64,000 bases of DNA. Source: Rhizaria sp. SCN 62-66 (Eukaryota; Rhizaria, unplaced). A program made the translations under genes and the position numbers. The stretch spans positions 1 through 64,000 of the forward strand of contig MEDY01000001.1 in the NCBI GenBank assembly GCA_001724265.1, in the 5' to 3' direction. Under the pieces are notes generated by a model. That model saw nothing but the letters and a program-made list of their open reading frames with translations. It ran no database searches and was not told the origin of the DNA. Position 1 is the stretch's first letter; the number at the start of each line of letters is the position of its first letter. Shown here piece by piece: positions 1 through 11,100 of this stretch.

Positions 1-166
1 TGTATTTTGTTGCCAACTTGACTTGAACGAAATCCCTCTGGGCTCCCTCCCCACGGCCCAGAGGCCGGTCCGCGCCATCCTACGACGGACCGATGGTTAG
101 GATGTGATTCGATGAGAGCACGCAAACTATCGAGATTGTGTTGCTAGAGTAACGTTCAGGGCGAGC
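1..166. other. 3' flank of the first gene, with two adjacent inverted repeats
   Basis: No gene is seen here. The stretch lies just downstream of the stop of the minus-strand gene at 167. It holds a perfect 9-bp inverted repeat (35-43 with 56-64, 12-nt loop) followed one base later by a perfect 7-bp inverted repeat (66-72 with 86-92, 13-nt loop). These could be a structured 3' UTR or part of a small RNA gene. No tRNA or other known RNA fold is recognised. Confidence 0.5.
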
Positions 167-3097
167 TTAGTTTCTCAACGCCGTTTTCAGGACGTGGAGG
201 AGCGCAGAAAGCGTGTCGGCGTCGGCAAAAGCAGATGCAAAATGCACAATTGTGGCTTTGTTGTCATGGTCACTAGATTGGCTAATGCCACCACACGACA
301 AGCCCATGAACGCGCGAACATTGTCAGCAGCTCCGGTCTGAAGTGCACTTCTGGCTAAGCGCACTGCCACGGGTAACAGCACGCGCGGCCGCGCAGCCAC
401 AGCGAGCACAACAGGCGGCAGCGTCGCGCAAGCGGGTCCAGTGCAACCTGCCGAGTCAGGAGCATGGGCTGTTGCCGCCGGTGGGAGCGCAAGCGCGCGC
501 CACGCATCGGGATCGTTCCAATCCCAGTCTTCGTCAGAGGAGGTCTTGGTCTCAGTCTCGGATTCGCAGTCGCTCATCGCAGCGCCCCCCGCGCCGCTCT
601 GCACACTGTTGTCTCCGTCGTTGTTTCCGCGGGACGAAGTAGTCGTAAGCAGCGCGCGGGCCTCTGCGGCGAGCACGTCGAGCTCGGCCGCCGCTGCGCA
701 CACCTGCCGCGGCAGCACGCTATACGGCTCCGGGGCCGCGCCATGAACACCATCATCAAGAGCGACATCAGCGGCGACATCACCGGCGGCATCAGCGGTG
801 ACGTCGGGGCGATCGAACCACGCGCACCCGCCGCGGCGCGCGCGCTCGGCCGCGGCGCCGCCGGCGTCGGCCCACAGAAGCAAGAACGACAGCGCGCGAC
901 CGTCATCACTGGCGGCGCCGTCGGCAAAGGCCGCTATGCGTGCGCGGACAAAGACGGCGCGCCAGCAGCGGCGCAGCGCGGGGTGCGCGCCCAGCCACGC
1001 GAGCAGTGCCGCGCGCATCGGCGCCGCTGCGGACATCGGCGGAGACAAACTCTGCGCGCCGCCCCAGTCCTCCGCCGCCAGCTCCTCGCCGTCGCTGTCT
1101 CTGCCGCTGTCGTCGTCGTCGTCCTCGCAGCAGTCGGTTGCAACGACGGCGTGGCACGGGGCGGGCTCGCGGAGCCCGGGCCAGAAGGCGGGCAGTGCGC
1201 CGCCGAGCTCAGAGGCGGCCTCACTGCGCAAGTCTTCCTCCCGCCCCCGCTCTTGCTGTTGCTGTTGCAGCGCGTCTGCCTGCGCAGGGGCCTGTGTAAG
1301 TGCTTCCGTCGCCTCAGCCTCAGCCTCCAAGCCAGCGTAAGTGTCAGCCTCGGCGTCAGCGTCCGCACCGAGGTCGATGTCTGCATCAGTGTCATCATCA
1401 CTGAACGCAATATCGCCGTCGCCCGCATTCTGGTCTATGTTAGGGCCTTCTGTGACAGCGTGCTCAGCGGCAGCGTCAACACGCGGGTGGCCGCCACTAA
1501 CCGAGATACCCATCTCCTTGCACGGCCGTTCCACGCCCACAAGCGCGCCGATCGCGCCCGCCTTGAGCGCGAGCAGCAACGCCGCCGCCACAAACGCCGC
1601 CGCAGCGCGCTGCGCGGGCGCCAGTGCGCGCGCGGCGGCAGCCAGCGCGGCGTCGGTGGCCGCGGCGCCGTCGCCAGCCCCTGCCCCCGCGCCCGCGCCC
1701 GCGCCCGCGCCCGCAGTCACTGCAGCGGCCGGGTCCACGGCGGCGCGCGCGAGCGGGTGCGCCGGGGATAGCGCGCCCTCAGAGAGCCAGTGCTCGCGCA
1801 GCAGCAGCAGCGCGTGCGCCGCGCACTCGCGCTCGAGCAGCGCCAGCAGCCGCCGCAGCGCGCCCACGCGCGCGCCGCGCGCAGTCGACCACAGCGCGCT
1901 CGCGCGGGCCAGCAGCCGCGCACCCGCACTCGCTGCAGAGCCACCGTCGTCGCCGCCGCCGCAGTCGCGGTCGCATTCGCAGTCGTCATGCGGCGACAGG
2001 AGCGGCGAAGACATAAGCGACGAAGACACGGCGGCCGCGACGAGACCGACAGCACTCGCGGCGCGGTCTGAGACGCTCATTGCGTAACCCGCGGTGATTG
2101 CTGCGTGGCCCGCGGCGTCTGCGGCGCGGCACAGGCGCTTAAGGCGGGCGAGCGGGAGCAGTGCCGCGGGCGGCAGCGCGCGCAGCCCCAGTGCGGGCAG
2201 CGCGGCCACGACGGGCAGCGCCAGGAAGCGCCAGCACGCCGGTGGCGACCGCGCAGTCACCGGTCCAACACCGGCAGCGACTGCGCCGTCAACAGAGACA
2301 GCAGCGTTCGCAAAAGCGGCTGCGGCGGCGACTGCGACGGGCCCCCGGTTACGGTCACCGATGTGCAGCCGGTGCGGGGCGAGCAGCGAGGCGTAGGCAT
2401 CCGCGGCGGCCGCGGGGCTGGCGCACAGCCCGTGGGCCGTGAGCACTGAAAGCGCAGCGAGCGTACAGGACCAACCGGGGGCGCGTAGTAGCGCAGGCGG
2501 CAGCGGGCGCCACGAGGCTGACAGCAGCAGCCGCGGAGACGCCGGCGGGAACTGCAGCGTCGCAGACTCAGAAACAGACGCAGTATCGAGTGCTGCGGCG
2601 TAGGCTGCGGCGGCGGGCAGCAAACGCACGTAGAGAGCGACGGCGGCGGGGGAGCCCCAGTCAACGGCAGCGATGAGCGCCTGCTGTGCACGCGCGCGGT
2701 GCGCGGAGGCGAACAGGTCCGCGCCGCCGCGGGTCGCGCGCTCGGCGAGGGAGACGAGCGTTTCAGCGACCTCGAGTGTGGGGCGCGCGAATGCGGACGC
2801 GAGCACGAGGCCGTGGAAGACGACGTCCAGCTCGGCGGCGGCCACGGCAGCAGGCGTGGAGCTCTGCGCGGTAAGGTGGAGTGCGATGAGGTCGCGCACA
2901 AGCGCGGGCGCGCCGCGGGCCACGGCGTGGGAGAGCACGGACCGGCCGCAGAAGACCGTGGTGGGCGTCAGGTGCCACGTCGAGAGCAGCTACAGGATGC
3001 GCTCGGCGGAGGTCCCGGCGTCAATCAAACCGCATATGTCATTAAACGCCGTGGCAAGGGCTGACGCGTAGGCGGGGACGCGCAGCGGAGCCTCCAT
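167..3097 (-). CDS. Ala-rich protein, possibly ankyrin-repeat-like, with an in-frame UAG at codon 36
   Basis: Function not recognised. From the ATG at 3097 (in-frame TGA four codons upstream) the frame gives 35 codons, then TAG at 2990-2992, then about 940 codons to a TAA at 167-169, 976 positions in all. The sequence on both sides of the TAG is equally coding-like. Near the N terminus, helical segments such as GRSVLSHAVARGAPALVRDL resemble an ankyrin helix pair, and the C-terminal segment around ATIVHFASAFADADTLSALL looks alike, so a degenerate ankyrin or other helical-repeat protein is my best guess. The middle is Ala/Asp/Glu-rich low complexity with a (Gly-Ala)n run. If UAG terminates, the product would be a 35-residue peptide, or translation would have to start at a non-ATG codon downstream. 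Divergent from the tandem-PH gene across a 2-kb spacer. No intron with the local GTACG donor can remove the TAG. Confidence 0.6.
1684..1714. repeat. GCCCGC hexanucleotide microsatellite
   Basis: Several near-perfect tandem copies of a 6-bp unit lie in frame inside the first gene. On the coding strand they encode alternating Gly-Ala. Such tracts tend to vary in length between isolates. Confidence 0.75.
2990..2992 (-). other. In-frame UAG codon inside the first gene
   Basis: Read on the minus strand this is codon 36 from the ATG at 3097, in the context ATC CTG TAG CTG CTC. The same frame stays open to 167. The base after the TAG is C, which in other eukaryotes favours readthrough. The alternatives are a reassigned codon, a nonsense mutation or a sequencing error. 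Confidence 0.85.
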
Positions 3098-5137
3098 GGT
3101 CTCTCACAAAGGCCGGGGCTCGAGTCAGACAAAATGATATCAGGTCTCCTCTTTGCTCACAAAGGTCGACTGAAGGGAGGTATTGCCTACACTACTGGGC
3201 AAAGAAAGCAGCAAAAAACAAATGAAGACTGCGCCGTGAGAGTATTTTCATTATTGTTAACCTTGTGCAGGAGCCATTACGTGCGCTTTTGCGGGTCGTG
3301 CTTGACAACATGAGTTACAACTTTCACGTTGCTGATCTTGATAAAGTTTAAGCCAGCACTGAGTGTATATGACATTTGGAAGACGTATAATGAGCAGATC
3401 CTGTGAAACACTACGTAGTATATTCCAATTTAGCGCCATGTCTGTCACTGACGGTCAATGTGAAGCAGTCTCTAGGAAAGATATGCTTGCAAAGCAACGG
3501 GTTGAGGACTTAAAGAACGCACTGGCGCGCGGGCTTGCTTAACGGAGGTTCGCGTTGCCCTGGCAACACATGCGTCTTTTTGTTGTTCCGGACGGTGTGC
3601 CTAGTCCATTGTTGGGTGCTTCTACGAGCTGTCGCAGACGTACGGTGATTGTGCGTTCGTTAAGTGCCAAAGAGCATTGTTTGGCTGCCATATCTTTCGA
3701 CAGCTGCGCTCGACAATAGCGGTTCATAATGACACGCCGACGGCATAATATTTGAGACATTGTGCGGCATAACATGTTCTACTACTCCCACTTTTTCTCT
3801 CAAAGAACCTGCGACGGCAGACAGGTCAACGCGGTAACTGTTGCGTGCGAGCTTCTTGTTACCACCCTCGGGCAAGTCACTGCTATCAATGTCATTCCCC
3901 TCTCTTTGTACACTCTACCCTCACCACACAGATTGTGAGAACACCAGACGCCATTGTATGGTCTTGTCTTGCGTTGGAACCTCTTGTCGATCAGCATTGA
4001 CAATCCCATATCCGCCCCGTTCACGGTTACTCTCACTTTTTACTTTGTTCCGGTACTAACACCAACACGATGTGACTGTTCCAGCTGAGAGATGCGCTCA
4101 TACAGTTGACACAGCGAGCAATCGAGATGCAGTTATACTTAATGCGCACATTTGACGCACCTCTAGTGCGTTCCACGCATTAACAGCGTGATGATCGCCT
4201 CGGTTCGTCGTAACTTGTTGACTGCGTTGCCATTGAAAGAAGTCGGCCCCTGACACCTAGGCGCGTCGCAGAGGCTACAGATAGTGATATCCGCGTTTTT
4301 CAATCGGGTATTAGTATGATTGCGTGGCCTAGCATCAACACTCGCTCTGCAGCGTGTGCAGTCCCACATAAGAAGTCTTGACCAGCAAAGTTACAAGTGG
4401 GCGCTCCGTTGCTTTTCACAAACACACGTCATAATAGAATCATTGAACGAAAAAGAAACACTCCTATAATACATCTTGCATTAATAAATGTTATACTTAA
4501 GTTTTAAGCCAGCCTGACTTGCTAATCATGATGAAGTCACTTAAAAGCGGCAAACAAAACGAGTATTGGAAGTAATCCTTTTAGTCGCCCCATTTGCTCG
4601 GTCAGGAGCGCGGCTTGACTTCAAAGGAGTCCGACGGATGATAACAAATACCGGATTTATTCACGGAGCTTGTTGACATGAGCAATATTATATGAATATA
4701 TTTAGTGACATGATGCTTTGCATACTATATTTCAACTGTGTTGGTATTCGTTGGAGTCTTGTTGTCGTACCGCCTCGTTCATGGCACCTCGTCGTTGCCT
4801 CACGTTATCGCTCTGAGTTCATGTTTTTCTCTCGGACTACTCGCCAAGATGTGTCTTGCTTTTAAGACCACCCGGGCAAAACAATTTTTGACTTAATTCA
4901 CGCATTTCTCTTTTAAGCATCCTTTAAGACCCAGTGCATCGTCGCTAGAGACTTTGCTTTTGATCTCCTTTGGCTTACACCCGCCTACCCGCCCCTTTGT
5001 CACCGTTGTCTTATCTTCAGCATTTGTCACCGCCACATCACAAGCAGGAGTTTACAGTGGGCGCAGCACAAACCGACAGACCACAACGCACCGTTTGACG
5101 TTATCTCGCTGCTTCCGCGCGCGGTCTAAGCACCCCA
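3098..5137. other. 2-kb divergent spacer, no confident gene
   Basis: Base composition drops sharply here relative to the flanking genes. It presumably contains the promoters and 5' UTRs of both flanking, divergently transcribed genes. Only short open frames occur. One minus-strand stretch (4163-4369) carries two CxxC pairs and a CDAPR-like ending reminiscent of RanBP2 zinc fingers, but it is AT-rich, isolated and not convincing. No tRNA B-box, snRNA or complete mobile element was recognised. Confidence 0.6.
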
Positions 5138-8100
5138 ATGTCTGACGATTCCTTGCCAGACATGGAGGTTGAGGAGCTGCGCCAGCACTCGCGTACGCCC
5201 TCGCAGTCGCGTGGCAACGCCGAACACTCTCAGTCGCGCAAGGGCACTGGCTCTGCGCATTAGTCCTATGGCGATGGCTGCCAGCCTTCGCGCGGCGACG
5301 CGCATCCTGAGCCGTCCCGCTCGCAGTCGCGCAAGCGGTCGGAGCGCTCCGTGTCGCGCAGGAACGAGCCTTCGCGCTCGCAGAGGGGCCCCGTGGAACA
5401 GCCCCCGCAGGCGTCCTACGGCGACGTTGTCACCGCCGCCCCCGTCGCGGCGGCCGCCGCCGCGGCGGCTGTGAACGCGTACGAGCCCTCGCAGTCGCGC
5501 GGCGAGCCGGCGCTGGTGGCGCCGCTGACCAACTACGAGTCTGTGGACGCCGGCGGCGGTAGCGACCGCGAGTCCGACCCCGGCGTGGACTCCCGCGACC
5601 GCGACCGCGACCGTGACAACGAGCCCGAGCCGAGCTACGCGAGCCGCTTCTCGCAGAGCTACGCGACGCGGCAGCCCGGCACGCCGCGCCGGTCCATCTT
5701 CGCGCGTTCCAACAGCCAGCGCTTCCTCGACCTGCCGCGTCTGACGTCGTCTTACGACGCCCCGCTCCGCGTGGCGTCGCCCGTGGCCGCGGCGCCCACG
5801 CCCAAGCCAGTCAACGACGGACCCGTGCTGCCGCCGCGGCCCGGCTACGTGCCCGCGGACGTCCCCACCTCGGCCTTTCACGTCGTCACGCACTGGCACA
5901 AGACGCGCCGCGCCAACAACACGTACATCTGGTTTGACCTCGCGCCCGCAGAGGGCCGGCTGCGCGGAATCAACGTCATCGTCCGCTTCTACGTCGACGA
6001 CGAGACGCACCCTAAGGGCACGCGCGGCTACCGCGCCGGCGCCACGCAGGACGCGCTCGCCACGGGCCAGTACGGCCGCTTCGCGCTCGAGTCGCTCACG
6101 CAGTACTTTTTCGGCGTCGGCGAGCACGCGCGTTATCTGTACGACACGCCACACGAGCGCGCGATGCAGCTGCACTACGAAGAGTGGGTGCGCGCCGACG
6201 TGCGGCTGATGCTGCTCGAGTTCGGCACGTCGGCCGAGTGCGCTCTCTTCACGGCGCTGCTGCAGCAGTGGATCGCGCTCTGCCGCATGCGCTTCGTCGA
6301 GCGCGAAGTGGGTCACTGGACGCGCACGTGGACCGACACAAAGGTGCGCCGCGTGCTCGAACACGGCTCGCTCGTCAACGTCTACGACCAGAACGCGAAG
6401 CAGACGGTGTGGCTGTTGTTTGACCAGGCGGGCATCCGCACGTGCCGTCCCGAAGACTCGCTGCGCATTGAAGACATCGCGGACATCGTGTTCAAGCCGC
6501 CGGAGGACGTGTCGCCCGTCGACGACGACGCCGTGGCCTCTGCCAACGCGCTCGAGACGGCGCTCGCCAAGGCCGGCATCGCGGCCGCGGGCGCGGCAGA
6601 GAAAGAGGGCATTCCGTCGTCGCTCGACGCCGCGCCCGGCTCGCTGGCACTGATTGAGGCCGGCAAGCGCGTGCGCTCGCAGGGCTACACCGTGGTGATC
6701 AAGACCGTGAGCAAGGAAACGGGCGCTGTGGGCGAGTTCAGCCTCATCGCCATGTCGGAGCCGGCGGTGCTGGAGTGGCTCTTCCGCCTCAAGGACGAGG
6801 TGCTCAAGTACACTACCGCGGCCGCCGACGCCGCCTCCACGGGCTCTCCCACGACATCAACCACACACGCCGAGGGCCACCAGGAGTTCTGGTGGAGCGC
6901 GTTCGAGAACGAAGAGTCTGATAAGCAGCTCAAGGCGTGCAACACACTGCTTGACGACGAAGACATGGTTCTGGTCGGTCCCCCGCGGTCGCTGGACCCG
7001 CCTGAAGTGGCCCGCTTCAAGCGCGCGCGCTGGTCGCTGACCGAAGAAACGCGCCTCGCCACCACGGCGCTGTCGCGCGGCGTGCTGCTGCGTCTGCACA
7101 GCGCCAACGCGCCGCCCGCGCTGCTTATCTTCTCCGTGCGCCAGGGCCGTCTCGCGTGGTTTTCCCCCGCCGAGGCCAACGTGCCGCTGTCCGACACCAA
7201 CTCGATCTCGCTCGAGACGGTCTCGAAGGTCATGCTCGGCAAGCAGACGTCGGGCTTCACCTTCATGGAGTCGGCCAAGGCCGTCGCGGCCGCGCACTGC
7301 TGCTCCATCATGTTCACCCCGCTCGCCGCGGTGGAGCCGCCGTCGACGGCGTCGGCCGCGCACCTGCAGAAGCTCGCGCTCACGGCGCTCAACAAGTGCC
7401 TCGCCGCGGGCGAGCTGTGTCTCGAGGCTGAGAACGAGGCCGCGATGCTGGCCTTCCTGACGCACCTCAAGGTGCTGACGGACGAGCCCGACCTCGTCAC
7501 GGCGGGCTTCCGCGTCGCGCGCAACGCGCTGAGCGACGACGTGCGGTCCATGCTTACGCCGCTCTACGCGGGCACCGAGTTCATCTGGTCGTCGTTGTCG
7601 ACGCACCCTGTGCAGCCCGGCACGGCGCTGCCCGAGGGCTCGATCCTGAGCGAGGACCGCAGTGTGTACTCGCTGCATTCGCCGCCGCAGATCCGCCGCG
7701 TGCTGTTCCGCTCGGGTCGGCTGTACTTCTGCACGCCGGACCACTTTGTGTCGCTGTCGTCGCTGCGCGCGCTGTGCCACGGCCTCCACATCCCGTTCCA
7801 GAAGGCCATCGGGCTGAAGCAGATCCCACCCGGGCACTCGTGGTCGATCCTGTACGACCCCGCGCACAACCACTTCGTCATGTCACAGGGCCTGGTCGGC
7901 ATCGAGACGCTTGCGCCCGTCAACGATTTCACACACGCGCTCACGGCGGCCGCCACGCAGGGTATCTCCTCGTTTGCCGGCTGCGTCGCGCTTAACGTCG
8001 AGTTCGCTTCGCGCGAGACGTTCATTAACTGGCACGAAGGCTTTAAGGTGCTGCTCGCCGACGCCGGCATGTCCGTCTCGCACAGCGCCGGCGCGCTTGA

Positions 8101-11100
8101 CCGCAAGACGGGCCCTATCTACGCGTGCGTGCCGCGCCGCCAGCAGTCTCTGCGCGAGGCCGCGCTCAATGGCGTGCGTTTTCTCACGCACTCCTCGTCC
8201 TCCGCGGGCGCCGGCTCCGGCGCGGGCAACGGCGGCGGCGTGATTGCGCCGCCGACCAAGAGCGTTGTCTACTGCACGCAACAGGCGCTGCTGTGGGGCC
8301 CGCTCGGCGAATGCATGTCGCTGCGCCACGTGCGCGACGTGTGGGCCGGCGGCGCGCCTGACGCTGTGGTCGAGTCGCAGTCGCGCCAGGAGATCTCCAC
8401 CGAACATATCGAGCTGCGCAAGGTCAACAAGGCGCTGGGCCGCAAGTCGGGCGCCGCGGCTCTGGCGCAGGCCGAGGCCGACGCCGCCGCGCGCACGCTG
8501 CCGGGCGACTCGAAGCGCGTGCGGCGCCAGCGTCTGCGCGACGCCCTGGCGGCGAACCGTATGCTGGACGCGTCTGACCGGCTCTCGCTGCTGGTTGAGG
8601 AGCAGTGCGTGCTCGACGGCAAGCTCGCCGTGCACAACAAGGTCGTGCGCTTCTACGCCGTGCCGGGCACCAAGTCTGAGGCCGAGCTGGCGCTCGAGAA
8701 GGACAGCAAGGCGGCCTCGGCCACGGCACTGTCGGACACGCTCGCCAAGGCCCGCCAGGACGGCGACGCCGCCGCGCGTGGCGGCGACAGCGGCGGCGCG
8801 AGCCGCGACGAGAGCAAGTCCAACGCTGGCGGCGTCAGTGGCTCGCGCGTGCGCTCCGAGGAGAGCGACGACGGCTCGTCGAGCGAGGACGAGTACGAGG
8901 ACGACGCCGCAGGCGCGACTTCGGCCTTCTTCGCGCGCGCGACGGCGCTGACAGGCAAGGCCGCCGGTCTGCGCTCGAGCATCAACTCCGCGCACCCGGC
9001 GGCGAGCCAGACGAACGCGTCGCCGCTCGGCGGCTGGGTGCTCGCGCTTCACGACGCGTCGGTCATGGCGCACGCTGCGGCCATGGCGGCCACGCGCGAC
9101 CCCGCGCGCATGCGCTTCCGCATGGGTGCCAAGTGGCACAAGTACATCGAGATGGAGGAGTTCGCGCCGCTGACGCAGGGTGTGGTGATGAACGTGCACC
9201 GCGGCGACGGCCCCGCGGAGCCGCGCCTGGTGTACTTTGCGCAGGGTCGTATTTGCATCGAAGACCCCGAGACGACGACGCGCGAGGCGGGCATCAACTC
9301 CTTCTCCGTCGACGGACTCGACATCATGGTCGGTAAGCAGACGGCTGTGTTCCTGCGCACGCAGTGGGGCATGGAGGCCCGGGACATCTGCTGCTTCACC
9401 ATGATGCTGCGCGACGACTCGATGAATGAGGTCGAACTCAACCTCGAGATGGGCTCGCCCGTGCACCTCCAGCACTACATCGACTGCGTCGAAAACTTTC
9501 TCCGCTCCGAGGGCGCCCGCGTCGTGCGCTCCGAGGAGCCGTCGGCATTCCCCGAGGCGCCGCCCGCGCGCTTCATCTCGTTCCTGCCCGAGAACGCGAA
9601 GCTCACGGCGCGCGGCTCCACGCGCCAGCGTCTGCAGCGCCTGCTCAACTCGGGCACGCCCTTCATCATGTTCGACGGCCCCAACTCGCCGCCCCAGGAA
9701 GTGCTGCTCTTCGTGCGCAACAACGCGCTCGTCTGGGTGCCCAAGGAGAACCGCATCGGCATCTCTACGGTGCAGTCCGTGGTGCTGACCAAGACGGCTG
9801 CCATGGCGCGTAACCCCTACGCCGCGAGCGCCGACGCCTTCGAGTGCGCCGTCGTGACGTTCGAGGACGCTGCCGCGGCGGACCGCGTCGGCGAGCTCCA
9901 CATCGAGGCGCCGGGCCACATCACCAAGTTGCACTCGTGGTTCCTCGGTCTGCACCTCGGCCTCGAGCGCGCCGGCGTCGTCGTCGCGCCAGAGACGCAC
10001 TCGGCGGGCGGCCTGCTGGGCTTCCGCCAGTGGACCGTTGCACCGCCGATCGAGTCGCACACGGCCGTGTCCGGTCCCGGCGAAGTGCTCATTTCGCTGC
10101 CGACTGGCGAGAAGCTGCGCATGTTCGCTGATTGCTCGCGTCTGTACCTCTGCGGCGCCGAAGTGGGCCGTCAGGCCGTCACGGCGCGCTCGCTGCACTT
10201 CCGCGACCTCATCGCCATTCACATCGGCTCCGCCGCTGGCGCGTTTGACGCGACGACTAAGGAGCGTCACGCCGCGCGTATGCTGCGCCGCGAGACGCTG
10301 AACATCAGCACCGCCGACTCGTCGTCGACGTCGCTTGTCGACAGCAGTCTGCTCGACGTGCGCTCCTTCTCGCTGCAGTTCTTCGACCCGATGTACCGTG
10401 CCGTCACGGTCGGCTTCCTCGCGTCGTCGCACGCGCAGCTGTCGCGCGTGATCGACATGATCCTCGTGCAGGTCAACTCGCTTGGCTTCCAGGTTGTCGA
10501 GCCCTCCGGCGTGCGTATCCCTGGCACGCGTATCTCTATCTGGTCCCCCAAGCGCATCCACCTTCTCCGCGACCTCTCGCCCTCGGCCGCCGCCATCGGC
10601 GCGCCGTTCCTGTGCTCGCCCGCACAGTACTTACGCGCGCTCATGGCGGCGCCGCTGCGCGAGCTCGTGCGCGGCCGTGAGTTCACGGGCATCGCCATCG
10701 GCCGCAACGGCCAGATGCACAAGCTGCCCGTGTGCATGTTTTACGACGGCCAGGACCGCACGCTCAACGCCGCGCGCGGCGCCTTCACCACGGACGGCTC
10801 GCTCACGACGGCCGCGCAGGGCGCGTACGATGAGGACGACGAGTGGTGCACGTCGGGCAGCGCGCTGACGCACGGCAAGATCTATTGGTGCCCCACGGGC
10901 CGCCGCGAGCAGATCCCCGGCTGCGCAGTGGCGCTGCGCGACGTGCGCCACATTTACGTCGGCAAGCAGACGCCGGCCTTCGTGTCGCCCGTGGCAATGG
11001 ACCTGGACCCGGCGTGCTGCTTCTCGATCGCGACCGAGACGGACACGCTCGATATGTGCGCACCCAGCCCGCACCTGCTGCGCACTTGGGTGCACGCCAT

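Noticed and set aside
464-1771. 435-codon plus-strand frame opposite the first gene
   Set aside because: Composition is that of a GC-rich antisense shadow. The minus-strand frame is far longer and ends in AT-rich flank as expected.
3569-3716. Frame beginning MRLFVVPDGVPSPLLGAS, reminiscent of a retrotransposon protease end
   Set aside because: The similarity is a few residues only, and no reverse transcriptase, integrase or long terminal repeats could be found nearby.
5193-5284. GTACGC donor before the in-frame UAG as a possible intron
   Set aside because: The donor falls after codon position 1, whereas the AG sites checked downstream, as far as about 5336, all resume at position 1, so those junctions shift the frame. 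The skipped DNA also encodes the same SQSR repeat.
7883-10561. 892-codon open frame on the minus strand
   Set aside because: It is antisense to the tandem-PH gene. GC-rich third positions keep the opposite strand open, and its Arg/His/Val-rich product shows no domain.
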